A stretch of 64,000 bases of DNA from Thelonectria olida. Lineage: Eukaryota; Ascomycota; Sordariomycetes; Hypocreales; Nectriaceae. The stretch spans positions 930,001 to 994,000 of the forward strand of contig JAGPYM010000007.1 of assembly GCA_020736575.1 (NCBI GenBank), read 5' to 3'. The notes beneath the pieces were generated by a model. It worked only from the letters and a program-made list of their open reading frames with translations. It did not search any database and was not told the DNA's origin. Below, piece by piece: positions 46,319 through 57,509 of the stretch (position 1 is its first letter; the number at the start of each line of letters is the position of its first letter). Both the position numbers and the translations under genes were made by a program.

Positions 46319-47104
46319 TCGGAAGGCAGTAGTCCGCGGTTGTGTGGCATGCCTCCCTCCCCTGGAGTTTTAGAGGCAGCTCGCCCAGCATAATAAACAT
46401 CCTCGCGGTATGCGTCCCCCCGTGGATTTTGGGTGGCAGGTCATCCAGCCCAAAAATAGCGTTGAGATGGCATGGTACACGAGTCACTGTGTCCAGCCAC
46501 CAAGAGCCAGCAGGACATGGAGTTCATCTCGAAGTATCTCGCAATCTCACACCTTGGTCTCAATCCTGGCTCGATGGGCGCATCACCCGTGTCGTGGTCT
46601 TACGATTTCTTTGCTGTATAATATGGTATACAGGGCCAATCCATTTGGTTAATGCCCATCGTCGACGTCCTGTTTCCTTTTCTTGCATCTTGTCTTTTTG
46701 CGCTCGTCTTACTCGACACCGTCGACGACGACTTTTGGTTCTTGGATGATGGGGGACACCCTCATACGCTTTGTTCATGAGGAAAAACTGGGACGGGATC
46801 ATCACGGATGGATAGGGCGGCATGGGATGGTTAGGAGGGTTAGCGTTTGGTGTTGTCGAAATGGATTGCGTATTGTACTTCGTATGTACTATAGCTGTGC
46901 GTGGGTTCAGCGTGCAACTGGCCAGGCAGCGCTCCTGTGTGAAGTTGAAATAACAAATCACAAATATTGTTAGCGGGTGTTTTGTCACTCGTAACAGAAC
47001 AAGAAGCTGCATATTCTCCCTCAAGAAGGTGTGATGTGTTACCATTCATTATTTTAGATGCCCCCTTTTCCCCAGATGTATATGTATAGCTGCCAACAAC
47101 CCCA
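46319..47104. other. Convergent intergenic region, eIF4E / SAD1
   Basis: A near-repeat of about 50 bases (GTGGCATGCCTCC...AGCCCA at 46341-46395 and GTCCCCCCGTGGATTTT... at 46405-46450) is loosely similar. Otherwise this is a pair of 3' regions without genes. Confidence 0.4.
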
Positions 47105-48736
47105 TTATGAAGCCTTGCCCTTGCCCTTGCCCGGTTCTCTCCTCCGCTCCCAGACCTGTAGATATGCCTCGCCTAGATATAGTAGCTCGCTCTGCACCTT
47201 GTCCACAAACAAGTCCTGACACACCACCCACTCGCCCGTCGCCTTGTCCTTGAGCTGCACCTTCCACGTCTTGCGCTCCTCGCCGCTGTCCACGACGTCT
47301 TCGCGGACGCGGACAGCCTCGTGGACAACGTTTGCTACTAGGTCGTACCAGATAGGTTCTCCCGGAGGCCACTCCTTGGGGTTGGGCTCGACGTACGGTG
47401 ACATGTTCAGGTTGCGGGCGTCAAATGTGACAATGGTTGGGTTGCGCTCTGAGACGAACTTGTTCTGTGAGAAGCGCTTGACGTGGAAGACGAGGTAGGG
47501 CGGGAGAGGGTGTAGAAGGCGGTAGCGCTTGCGCTGGGCGTTGAGTTCTTGGGCGCGCTGGCCGTCGTACTTGGTGAGGATGGTGGTCAGCGGCACCTGG
47601 GGGATGATGTTCTTCTCTTCCTCGTTTTGGAATAGCGGCGCCGAGGGGAGGTCGAGGGTGAGGAGGAGGAAGCGCACGATGTCGACCTTTACGTCGGCAG
47701 CATCCTCGAAGCGCAGACGGTCGCCGACGTCGGCGCGCGCCGTGATGGCTTGCGACTCAACCTTGAGCTTGCCCTGGAAGGTGCGCTGGACCATGGAGCT
47801 CCCCGGCTTGGTCTTTGAGCCGCCGAGGCCGAGGTGCAGGTTGTTGAGGAACCACGAGAGGAACTCGACGGGGTCGGACTGGTTGGTGAGGGTGAAGCGC
47901 TTGTTGGAGCGCAGGGAGATTTCCTGGAGGAGCTCGTGGGGCGAGACATGGGCCTTGAAGGCTCGCGGGTTCCAAATCTTGCGAATGATGATGCTGCACC
48001 GCTTGACCAGTTCCGGCTTATTGGAAAAGTCCTCGAGCAGGAAGTAATTGCGCAAAGGCGCTACGTGGGATAGAGCCTGGACGATGACATTCAGGTAGTC
48101 GTTTTCTTTGATGTTGTTCATGCCCACAAAGCCCGGCGTGTACTCCTTCTTGTCGAGGGTCCAGCTGTTGCGCTTCACGCGATCCATGTTGATGACCTCC
48201 TTCTTCGCGTAGCGCGGGTCCGAGACGTACTTGATATCGTCGAGGGCACGGCTCTTGACCTCGTAACCCTCGGGCAGGACGTAGACGCGCTGGGACTCAA
48301 GGTTGATGAAGACGTGATGGTCCTCGTCGAGGGCGTGGAAGTAGGCGTGGGATTTTGGGCCGCGACCCTGGAAGTACTTTCCGCAGACGAGACAGGCGTA
48401 GACGTTGATGTTGGAGAGGGAGACGGAGCAGAGCTTCTCAAAGTCAAAGTCGAGCACGTTGCGGTCGATGGTGTCGAGATAGAGGTCGTCGTAGCCGTCT
48501 GTTGGAGCGGCTTGTCGCAGCGGTGCTACGGGGTGGACTTCGTCGTCACCAAAGTCGTCGTCGCTTTCGTCCACGCCATTCGTCTCGTGTTTCGCGTCAC
48601 CGTTGGCCTCGATGGGTGTATCTTGTCGTCCGTATTCCAACGGAGAATCGATGTTGTCGACTCGAGATCTCTTTGATGCGGGTGAAGCGACGTCGAGGAG
48701 ATCGTCGAGGGCCTCAGAGGCCTGGCGCTTGGCCAT
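47105..48736 (-). CDS. SAD1: Sad1/USP39, tri-snRNP assembly factor (inactive ubiquitin protease fold)
   Basis: Sad1/USP39 helps assemble or stabilise the U4/U6.U5 tri-snRNP for pre-mRNA splicing in the nucleus. One exon encodes 543 residues. An acidic N terminus with a basic patch (SKRSR) is followed at about 112-165 by a UBP-type zinc finger (CLVCGKYFQGRGPKSHAYFH), then a USP fold with LSWFLNNLHLGLGG and FHVKRFSQNKFVSERNPTIV. In the Cys box (GMNNIKENDYLNVIVQAL) an Asp occupies the catalytic Cys position, so the enzyme should be inactive, as is usual for this family. The C-terminal Lys/Gly-rich end (EPGKGKGKAS) is short. Confidence 0.94.
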   Translation of the reverse strand: MAKRQASEALDDLLDVASPASKRSRVDNIDSPLEYGRQDTPIEANGDAKHETNGVDESDDDFGDDEVHPVAPLRQAAPTDGYDDLYLDTIDRNVLDFDFEKLCSVSLSNINVYACLVCGKYFQGRGPKSHAYFHALDEDHHVFINLESQRVYVLPEGYEVKSRALDDIKYVSDPRYAKKEVINMDRVKRNSWTLDKKEYTPGFVGMNNIKENDYLNVIVQALSHVAPLRNYFLLEDFSNKPELVKRCSIIIRKIWNPRAFKAHVSPHELLQEISLRSNKRFTLTNQSDPVEFLSWFLNNLHLGLGGSKTKPGSSMVQRTFQGKLKVESQAITARADVGDRLRFEDAADVKVDIVRFLLLTLDLPSAPLFQNEEEKNIIPQVPLTTILTKYDGQRAQELNAQRKRYRLLHPLPPYLVFHVKRFSQNKFVSERNPTIVTFDARNLNMSPYVEPNPKEWPPGEPIWYDLVANVVHEAVRVREDVVDSGEERKTWKVQLKDKATGEWVVCQDLFVDKVQSELLYLGEAYLQVWERRREPGKGKGKAS

Positions 48737-49165
48737 GGTGGCGGTTCCGGGCGAGATACGGCTGATTTGAAAGATCGAGCTGACTGGGGAGTCGTTGGTG
48801 GTGGATTGGCACGTTCGCAGCTATCTCCAGCCCTCGATGATGCGTATTGCAAGGCTGCGAAGGTAGGCTGGTAGAAGGTCGTTGTGGAGCTCAAAATTCT
48901 AGGCACGGTCGAAGCGTTGAAGTGGTCTGGGGGTGAGGTGACGGAACGGAGCTTCCAGTGAGGCGGGGGCCGCCTGTAAAGTACATGTACGTACGTCAGC
49001 CACCAGATTGTCAATGTTCAGATGCTTCCTACAAACATAGGCAACATGGCAATAATGAATAGAAAATCAATCTTTTTTTGTCTATGTCCCCTACTCCGAT
49101 AACCAATAAATATATGCGTGTTAATAGAGCGTCAATTGAACAAAAATAGCCACGCTTAGAACCAT
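48737..49165 (-). promoter_or_regulatory. SAD1 promoter and UTP13 3' region
   Basis: A 429-bp gap between tandem minus-strand genes. It holds a GTACATGTACGTACGT motif near 48979 and an AT-rich 3'UTR-like part at 49020-49150. No gene seen. Confidence 0.45.
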
Positions 49166-52015
49166 CTATCCAGCCATGACAACATCGGCTTGTTCGCCAA
49201 TCTCCCTCATCAACACATCCTCCTCCTCCAGCGCCGGCGCAAGGCTGTCCATCTCCTGCAGGGTATATTCCACCAAATAACTCTCATCAACTAGCTCTTC
49301 GACCCTCTTGTAGTGCCTCTCAGTGTACACCCGGATGGCGTGTAGGACATCCTTCAGGCTCTTCTGTCCCTTGGCGCCCTTGACAGACAAGTTCGAAAAC
49401 TTGGATGCGGGATAGCTTCGAATGAGAGTTCCAAGAATCCTCTGTGACACCTGCGCAGTCCGAGCATTTGTGTTCCAGTCTCGTAGTCTCAAAAGGAGCA
49501 GGAAGATTTGTTCATCTGAAAGGTTGGCAAGAACCTCGTCCACGGCGTTCAGACCTGACAGACTTCCTGCATCGGGGTTGTTCGTCGTGACGACAGAAGT
49601 AAACAAGCTGAGAAGGCGTCCAGGGTGGTTGAGTTGAAGGGCTAGAGTGATGGCCTCGCGGTATGAACCAGCATGCATGTGGTTTTCTAGCTCCTGTTCT
49701 TGCTCGATCAAATCGAGCGCGGCCTTGGATGCTGCAGCTTGAGTCTCAGACGAGGTATCCTTCCAGAACGTAACGGTTGAATCTCCGCTGCCAGAAACAA
49801 TAGTGTTGTTATCTGGGTGTACCGCAACAGCCCAAACGCGATCTTCGTGGTTGTCCAGCGTGGCCTCGGTCTCTCCCGTGTTCACATCCCAGACCTTGAC
49901 CAGTCCATCTCCACCAGCACTGGTAAACTGAACTCGCTTCTTCGACTGGTCCTTCTCCAGCGGCATGTTGAGCCAGGCCAGCTTCAGGACGCTGTTCGAG
50001 TGACCCTCGAAGGTCTTGACGCAAGTGTAGTCAGAGAGGCTCCAAAGCTTGATGGTTTTGTCACCACTTCCTGTGAGGACCACTCCTTTTCCAGTAATAG
50101 GGCCGTCTTCGCCTTGGATGGCAGGCATCTGGGCAGGAGAGAACTGAACAGACCAGACTCCTCGCTTGTGGCCGCGAAGGATGCCCTGAACCTCACCTTC
50201 CTCAACCGACCAAATCTTGACCGTCTTGTCTTGTGAAGCGGAAGCAAACAGTTGATTGCTATGGTGGACATTGATTGCATTGATGTCCTTGTCATGTGCC
50301 TTACGAGTGAAGGCAGCCCGAGAACCAGTCTTTTGTCCTTTCTGTGCAACTCGGGGAATCTCCCACTTCTTGATAGTCTGATCCTGAGATCCAGTCAAAA
50401 GGAACGCAGGAGGGTGATCGAGGGGGCTCAATCGCGCGGCAGAAGACTCCGGAGGAACGGCCTTTGGGAGTGCGACTGCACCCAAAGACTCAGCATGACC
50501 AGAGAAGGTAGCCCAGCAAGTGTAGGAACTATTCTTAAAGTCAACACGCCAGAGCTTCGCAGTGTTATCCTTGGCACCTGTTGCAATCCAGTGGCCAGAC
50601 CAGTCAATATCCAATGAAATGATGATGTCTTCGTGACCTTTCAGCAGAGCGATATCCTGACCGAAGGAAGCTCCAGCATCCGATCCCCAAACATCTTCGG
50701 CATCTTTCTCTTTCGTATCGGCGACGGATACGAGTCTAATATCCTCGGAGTTCGTTGCAAGGGCGAGGAGCGAATGATCTGGCAGCATGTAACCCAGATC
50801 AATGATCTCATCGTGGGTTCCAGATATTCTTCGGAATGGCTGGGGTTCCTTGAGTCCGGTGTCGGGGTCATCCATTTTGGGCAATTGATATAGGGCCAGA
50901 GTATGGTCGACTTGCACGCAAAGAATGAAGGGGAGGCCGGGGCGATAAATGGCAGAGACAATGCCTTCCTCTTCGCTCTTCTCTGCCATTGATGGAGAGA
51001 GCTGGCGTCCACTATCGGTATCCCACCAGCGGATGCATCCGCTCGCTGAAGCTGAATATGTGAGCTTTCCGCCCTCGAGGAATCCAGCCCCCTCAACGAG
51101 CTCTAGGGTTGGAACGACTTTTCGAATCTTCCACGACTTGGAATCCCACCAGATCAAAGTCTTGTCCCTGGCTCCAGTGACGAGGCATTGCTGTTCTGGG
51201 GAGTAGTCCAGCCCTCTGACATCGGAAACGTGAGAATCGAGATTGGCGATGCAACTGCGCTTGTGCAGGTCCCAAATGCGTACTTTGCCATCCTGACTGC
51301 CAGACGCGAGTCTGAAGTTAGCGGTGCTAACGGTTTCATCACCCTCCTCATCGGATTCTTCCTGGGCCTTGGTGCCCTTCTTGCCCTTGCGTGATTGAGC
51401 AGTGTCCTTTGAACGCGCAGCCACCTCGAAGAAGTGAAGCGCTGAAACGAGGACAGAAGGACCACGGAAGGTGTGTGTGACGTATCCTCCCACAATGTCC
51501 CAAACTTTGATGGTCCCGTCGGTTCCTCCAGTGGCAAGCAAGGTGCTAGTGCGATCAACAGCGAGGACAACGACGGGAGTACCGTGTGGCTTAAGCGTCC
51601 TGATAAGAGAGCTTTCAACTGCGCCGTCCTCGGATGGACGCTTCAGAGCAAAAATTCTCATCGACAAGCTGCGGCTGCAAACGATGAGATGAGAGCCAGA
51701 TGGGGTCACTGGAAAGCGGTCAATTAAAACCTCTAATGATGGATTTAAAGATGAACGTACGAGTCAGTGTCGAAATAAGCTCTCCATCCTGTTAAATGTT
51801 AGTCGGTTTGTACATAATGCTTGCAGGGGAATTCTTACACCCTCGATTTGGCCGAGATGCTTGCCTGTCGCTGGATCGGTGAGAACAACATCTTCTCCAA
51901 GAACCGTAGCGAGAAGGCGAGCGTCATTGTCCAGGGCCACAGAACCGCCAGTGAATATCGGCCTTAGAACATGGCCGACGTCAAACGTCGTTTTCAAAGG
52001 TTGCTTGCTCGCCAT
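49166..52015 (-). CDS. UTP13: U3 snoRNP/SSU processome WD40 protein Utp13 (TBL3)
   Basis: Utp13 is a subunit of the UtpB complex of the small-subunit processome in the nucleolus. Exons 52015-51839, 51788-51761 and 51708-49166 encode 915 residues. Tandem beta-propellers make up residues 15-740 (HGTPVVVLAVDRTSTLLATG, GSQDGKVRIWDLHKRS, TGAKDNTAKLWRV, ASASQDKTVKIWSVEEGEVQ, TGSGDKTIKLWSL, SGSGDSTVTFWKD), and the family-specific C-terminal helical Utp13 domain follows (LIEQEQELENHMHAGSYREA, LALQLNHPGRLLSLF). A Lys-rich insert at about 180 lies between blades. The 28-nt middle exon contributes DGELISTLT. The gene shares a 179-bp bidirectional promoter with the next gene. Confidence 0.94.
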
Positions 52016-52194
52016 GACGGTTGCTGGAGGTTTGAGGTGGAAATTCCATTCTCAGGTTCGAAATTTTTGTAAGCCTGGTAGCCTGTGGCTTGGGTGGCGC
52101 ATTTCATTGGTGGATACGCCACCTCTCCAGCCACACACGCTCGATCTATCTATCCCCACTCCCGACCTCAAGCTTCCTCCAACGTGGATCTGTC
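52016..52194. promoter_or_regulatory. Bidirectional promoter, UTP13 / membrane protein gene
   Basis: Only 179 bp separate the two start codons, so the core promoters must overlap or sit back to back. No clear TATA box is seen. Confidence 0.6.
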
Positions 52195-54076
52195 ATGACT
52201 TCTCCAGAACAGCATCTCATTGTTAGTCCAGAAAAATCCACGAATACAACATCGGCGCTGGCATTATCTATCTTTCTTTGACCCTGGATATTATTTTGCT
52301 CATCTTTCATTCCTGTTCTAGGACTCGCGGCCTATGCGCCGTGCTCAACTTTCATCATGGGCATGCAAGGGCCCCTAACAGCTCAGGCACTTGTGCGAGA
52401 CTCGCGACTCTTTACTCCCTGAAAAATTGTGCTAATTTGCCTGATAGGGGCGCTCGCCTTACGATGATGTCGTTGAATGGGATAGAGAAACGGGCGCAGA
52501 CCGCGAGCCCACGCAGGAATACGACCACAGAGGTCGTCCGATAAACCCCGAGACTAGGCGGATGAATCGGGACATCGTTCGCTCTCATAATGAAGTTATG
52601 CTCGTTATTGGCGTCGCAGAGCAAGAGAACCCAAATCTGGACCCCGAGGCAGAATCCCAAAGACGCCATGAAGCCCACGAAAGGACTATTGGCTCTACAC
52701 TGATTTCCTCTTTCTCAAATTGCGTCGAGACTGTCGGGATATTTGGCCTTCACGGCGCCAGACAAAGGATTTTGGTAAGACTTGACCCCTAAGACTAGCT
52801 TGCATACACCTGTCTAACAACCTAAGGTCTATACGCGCTTCTCTCATATTCCATTCTGGGACTTGTACAAAGAGACGTGGAAGGACTTCTACATGCCTAA
52901 GACCATTCTCCCTGGAGCACCCGTTAGTCTCTTAGCTCGATGGGTTGAACGTAATATGATCAATCACTGGCCTAGCCTCCCTGGCAGAGATTTTCATGGT
53001 CAAAGGTTAGCACCGCCTCTTATGTACGTCTGAACGCTCGCCAACTAATGGATGCACGTAGTACTCATGACATTTGGTGGTATGTGCGGACTCACCTCGA
53101 GCTATACGCAATTCTCCAGAGGCTGGATCTCATCCCGAGCAATCAATGGTTTCCGAGTTTGTCATTTTTTGTGCCTTTCACAAAAGACTCACCGATTCCT
53201 GCGCCCCCTTCCTTGCAAGACTTCAGCCCCCAGTCTCTCCTACAGTGGCTTGGTAGACTCTGCATCTCTGCAGCCCCATTTATTGTATGGTCGATGACGC
53301 AGCGGTTACTGAGAGACAGGAAAGTCGAGCTTTGGGGAAAGATATATTATTATCTGCCGAGTACATGTTGGTATGGTAGGAAAATACCACCGCCACCTCC
53401 TCCGCCCCAATCGTCATCGCGACCCACGAGCCAGAGTAGAAGAAGGCCGGAGCCTCACCGCGTTCGAGACGCCCAGGAGGAGACGTCTCCATTGAGGCCT
53501 GTGGATGGGCAAATGCCAGATACTCCAGTTGAGGCAGTCCGCCGCCAGAGTGTATTCTCTTCTAGGGAAGACGATTTCGCTAGCGACGATGAAGATATGG
53601 GTGGGGTCAGCGCGACACTGATTTCGTTTGATGTCGAAGCGAGCGACGCCACTGACGCACCAGCTGGGCTCTGGTCAGCCGAATTACGGCCCAGTGTGGC
53701 CCCCGAGTCGAATGGACTGCAACCTTTGTATCTTAACACGACCCTAACGAGGCTCCCGTCGATGGCAGCTTGCGACATTCTCACCGAAACAGTCGCGAGA
53801 CTTCTTGTTGTCCCATACGAATGCGTCGCGCTAAGGCTGATTGCGCGAACATTCCGCTTGAGCTCTGGCTTGCCTGTCGATGACATGTATAGCTTCAGTC
53901 TCTTCAGTGGTCTAAACATGACGGCGCTTGTCAACTTCCTGGGCGCAGAGTTCCTGCACCTGTCGTTGTTGGGCGAGGTGTGGGGGATATTTACGATGGC
54001 TTCTCAATGGCAACACCAAACAGAAGAGGAGTGGAAAAATTCGGAAGAAGGCAAGGCGTCGGGGTGGGATAATTGA
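52195..54076 (+). CDS. Conserved fungal membrane protein of unknown function
   Basis: I do not recognise the family. Exons 52195-52221, 52448-52774, 52827-53005 and 53062-54076 give 515 residues. The first intron (226 nt) is long for this genome and could hide another small exon near 52322; an intermediate exon ending at the GTGCTC donor would break the frame. After a polar start (GRSPYDDVVEWDRETGADRE) come VETVGIFGLHGARQRILVYT, IPFWDLYKETWKDFY and WPSLPGRDFHGQSTHDIWWY. Hydrophobic segments lie near LLQWLGRLCISAAPFIVWSM and NMTALVNFLGAEFLHLSLLG. A disordered Pro/Ser/Arg linker and an acidic patch separate them. The order suggests an internal-membrane protein, but the topology is uncertain. 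Confidence 0.75.
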
Positions 54077-54386
54077 ACTGGAGGTTGACATCAGATCGGG
54101 TACGAGTATGAGCAAAGGAATGCACCTTGCATCACCGGAGTTTTGTTGGTATCATGCCCGAGATACTTTCTTTTTCACATCAAGCAATTGAGACTAATGC
54201 CGCCGTCTGGCTTTTGATCCCAACAATCCGTCTCTCGTCAGGCATGTCAGTCCCCGCCCCTCGAGTTCTCCGGCTTGGCCTCTGTTTCCCCAAACCAGCT
54301 ACCAGCGCGAGCATGAGGACTCCGGCTAGGGGCCGAGCCCCCGAGCGGCCGCTAGGAGGACGGGGATAGCCTACCCAAGTCCTAGA

Positions 54387-54713
54387 TTAGTATGAATACG
54401 CGAACATGGGTACGTATTGCCCTGGTCGCGGCCAGTCCACCCGGGGGAGGGCAAGTAACCCTATGTCAGATACATGGGTCCATTGAAGTTGGCACCGATG
54501 ATCATCATAACAGTCCCTCTGTCTGTTCTTTTGAGGTTCTCGCCCCATCCATTGGACAAGGGTCCAATATGAAAGGACCAAAAGAACCAAGAGCAAGAGC
54601 AAGCCAGAGGTTGCCTCGTGGCCACGCGTGCCGAAGAGCTTGGTAGCGAAGGATGAGGCGGACGAGGACCAAGTCCGCCTATCATGCTCGCGGCCCCCGG
54701 AATATGTTGCCAT
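54387..54713 (-). CDS. Candidate small single-pass membrane ORF, 108 residues
   Basis: The frame from the ATG at 54713 begins MATYSGGREHDRRTWSSSAS and has one hydrophobic helix, GLLLLLVLLVLSYWTLVQWM, near residue 37. Past the helix a frame one base off (ENLKRTDRGTVMMIIGANF) also looks protein-like, so the true 3' end could differ through an unseen intron or indel. I recognise no family. Confidence 0.3.
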   Translation of the reverse strand: MATYSGGREHDRRTWSSSASSFATKLFGTRGHEATSGLLLLLVLLVLSYWTLVQWMGREPQKNRQRDCYDDHRCQLQWTHVSDIGLLALPRVDWPRPGQYVPMFAYSY

Positions 54714-55000
54714 GACGATCCGAAACCGCCGTCAGGGCGCCCGTCGTCGAGAGCCTACCAACCTTCGTCTAACAACATCCACACAGAGCCTCAAATGGTC
54801 CTCCCCGGTCGTAAGGCAACCAGCCAAAGAGATTGCGCTTCGTCAAACTCCGGCAGCTCGAGATGTCGGAAACAAGCCTTTCCTCTTCCAGACACGGCCT
54901 GCTCCAGCTTTGCTGATCCCCGGGGAACGACAGGACCTCATTGCAAGGGGGTTTAGGCAATCAGGACCCCGGGCCAACCGGGCATGCTCTTCCCACAGGA

Positions 55001-55062
55001 GGGGCGCTTTGCCTATGGGAGGGGGAACTTTGCCTATGGGAGGGGGAACTTTGCCTATGGGG
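55001..55062. repeat. 21-bp tandem repeat, about 3 units
   Basis: Two adjacent units GGGGGAACTTTGCCTATGGG plus A/G (55021-55041 and 55042-55062) follow a diverged 20-bp unit at 55001-55020. Since 21 is a multiple of three, the + frame reads LPMGGGT repeatedly, inside a longer open frame (54628-55293) that I cannot confirm as a gene. Confidence 0.85.
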
Positions 55063-55762
55063 AAGGGGGGAATGCGAGCGCCGGCCCCCAATCCAAGACC
55101 TGGCAGTCCCAAATCTGGGATTGTTTGCACTCTAGGTAGACTTCTAGGGGTATGTTTAGAACGAACGTCAGATGGGACGTCGTTGATTGGGGGCACTGGA
55201 AATGCACTGACGCATTGGCATCTAGCGAGCTGCACCCTGTCGCACCCTCCTCCGCTCGACTTGAAGCCATCGTGGGGAAGGCTCTTCGAGTGAGAAGCTA
55301 CGAAGACTGTCAAGCAGTTTCCCCCATTATCTGACATATGAACTAAGCCGTAGGTATCTTAAAGCCACAGAATTTGGGATAGGATGTGTAATGTCACCTG
55401 CGGATAATTAAGAGAATGCTAGTACGTAACCTGCTCACCTGCCAAACGCTCCCGCAATCCTGCCGCAAGTGACCATCGCGAATAGGATGTGACTAAGGAA
55501 TACACCCCGGTCAGTAGCTTTCCTGTTTCGACATCTCGTACATATTCGCTAGTCTTGCTTTGTTGGCTGGTGCTGACCGAGTCCTCCAGGCCCCGGACCG
55601 GGGAAACAAAAAGAAAAGAGACTCCCAAGAGAAAGCCTATACAAATGGGTCGATTTAATGACTTGAGTCATAAGACATGGCCAACTCGCACTATGGAACA
55701 AGCTAAGGGAAGACGAGAACAAGGATGCAGTGGAGGTTGGGCTTTCAGCTATCAAATTGCAA

Positions 55763-55783
55763 CCCCCCCCCCCCCCCCCCCCC
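55763..55783. repeat. Poly-C homopolymer (21 C)
   Basis: Uninterrupted run of 21 cytosines followed by TCTCTAT. The length is likely to vary between isolates and is prone to sequencing error. Confidence 0.9.
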
Positions 55784-56229
55784 TCTCTATCCGTACTACT
55801 CGATCTTGCGAGACAGGCCGTGTATTAACGTAACAAGGACCGAATACTCTTGAATGAAAGCTATGAGAGACATCTTGACGAGCGCCTTCATGTGCTTTGC
55901 CTGTTGCCGAGCCCCTCGTCATCCAGTATACTTGGAGTGATCAGAGATCCGGCAATCTTCACAATCTCAACCCTGGACAGGGGCTCATGTGGCGTCTCAT
56001 ATGTGATAAACTAGCAAGGCGCCAATTTCGGTGTAAGTTCCAGGTGAGAGGGGTTGACAGCTGTAGAGGCCCGCCCAGGCGCTTGCTCTCTTACTGAAAC
56101 CAAGTTCACGCTGACTTTGAAGATACTACGTACGTCAAAGCGACGGTAGCTGGTCTCTTTCCGTGGACCAGGGGTCGGCGAGGGAGCTGGCACACAACTT
56201 AATACAAAGGAAGAGGCCAAAATTCGCAA

Positions 56230-56235
56230 TATAAG
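56230..56235 (+). promoter_or_regulatory. TATA-like box
   Basis: TATAAG about 118 bp upstream of the small spliced gene at 56348. Confidence 0.35.
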
Positions 56236-56347
56236 TACCGTCTCCAACCCATTTGCGTGTTCCTGTATCCGCATCCACCAGCGCTTGGAGCATCGTTGAT
56301 TCCTATGAACTCGGATCACTATTAATTCTTGCCTCCAATCTTTCGCC

Positions 56348-56587
56348 ATGACCGACATCCAGCACCCCTCAGGTTCGAACTCCATTAACTCTTAGAAAGC
56401 AAATCATTGATTCACTAATATCTAAGAAGCGGCGCAAGGAGATTGGCATAGGGTATACTTGCCGCCGGGTCCCGGAGTCAAGTTACGACCTTCGCCGAGG
56501 GTAATTGTTCTCCCTCCGAAACCTAAGGAGAAGCCCCAGGAGCAAAAACCCGAGAAGAGAAAGTCCAAGAAGACAAACAGCCCTTAA
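56348..56587 (+). CDS. Small two-exon gene, 61-residue Pro/Lys-rich protein
   Basis: This gene is too short for a length-filtered ORF scan. Exon 1 (56348-56372, MTDIQHPS) joins exon 2 (56427-56587) across a 54-nt intron with donor GTTCGA, a CACTAAT branch and TAAG acceptor; the size and signals match neighbouring introns. The spliced frame runs through WHRVYLPPGPGVKLRPSPRV and a Pro/Lys-rich end (KPKEKPQEQKPEKRKSKKTN) to TAA. The protein is strongly basic without signal peptide or membrane helix, so a nucleic-acid or ribosome-associated role is possible but not shown. A TATA-like box lies about 118 bp upstream. The family is unknown to me. Confidence 0.5.
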
Positions 56588-57509
56588 TACGATAACAAAC
56601 ATGTCGCAAACTGAAGGTTAGAGCAAGTAGGGACTTGGAATTTGGCAGGCGATGGGCAGGCGAGGGATAATGTGTAATATTTGGCAATAGCAAGGTGTTG
56701 AAAGGGCTGGAATGAGGATGTGAAATTGTATCCAGCTTGTGTGTGCGCAAGATGCAACTTGGTCTCTGTTCTTCCGTTGTCATTGCATAGATAGGTAGCC
56801 ACTAGAACAACTCATAGTTGAATTGGTCTTTTGGAAATTGGACAGCCCATCCCTTCTCTTCTATTGGTAATTAGTTCTGTGTTAAGCAAAGCGCCCAGTG
56901 TGGAATCACAGACATATTGTAAATCTCTTCTGAGTATACGAATCCCTTACCGGGCTCCCTTTGTTATGAAATAAGCGCGCTTCTATCCTCGGTTCCCCAA
57001 TTCGTACCCCAGTCTAGGTAGAGCGGCTGTCGCGTCAGTTACAAGGAATTTCGTGATTGGTGGGCGAAGCGAAGCCCATTACAGGGACATGACAAGGACT
57101 TGTAGTGACTTAGGCGCGTGCATTGCAGCTGCCGGCTGGCAGAAGGCAACGAGGCGACAGCAGTGCCACAGAGATAATCTGCCCTATCCTCATGCTTGGG
57201 TGCCAAGATTGATGTAGAAACGAGTCGGGTACTGGGCCGGGGGTCTCGAGGAAGAGTTACATGCCATGTCTTGTTATGTTCCGACGACTCGGCGAGGTTC
57301 TTGGGCGGGCTATGCGTGTGCGGCTTTTACCCTCTCACAGCCGGAGGTGGGCGATTGGGTCATATTGGGTTCTCAATGTAGTGAGTATGAATGGGAGGTG
57401 TAGTATAAATAACCTGGTCATTGCCCTTCGTTGTCAGTCTCACCTCTCTATTCAGTAGTCTTTCTTTGAAGTAGAGAGAGCACTTATTTCTGATCAATTT
57501 CTCGCACAA
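56588..57509. other. Intergenic region upstream of the DUF6594 gene
   Basis: About 0.9 kb of AT-richer sequence with no gene seen. The downstream part is the promoter of the next gene. Confidence 0.5.
57404..57410 (+). promoter_or_regulatory. TATA box of the DUF6594 gene
   Basis: TATAAAT 100 bp upstream of the ATG at 57510, a usual distance for a fungal TATA element. Confidence 0.55.

Larger units (their letters stand above)
54077..56347. other. 2.3-kb sparse region with tandem repeat and C21 run
   Basis: No recognised gene. A GC-rich block at 54240-55300 holds overlapping frames on both strands, including one weak membrane-segment candidate at 54387-54713. A 21-bp tandem repeat lies at 55001-55062 and a 21-base C homopolymer at 55763-55783. 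Confidence 0.5.

Noticed and set aside
52322..52340. Extra small exon (DSRPMR) in the first intron of the membrane protein gene
   Set aside because: Its donor GTGCTC leaves phase 1 and breaks the join to the next exon; skipping it keeps the frame.
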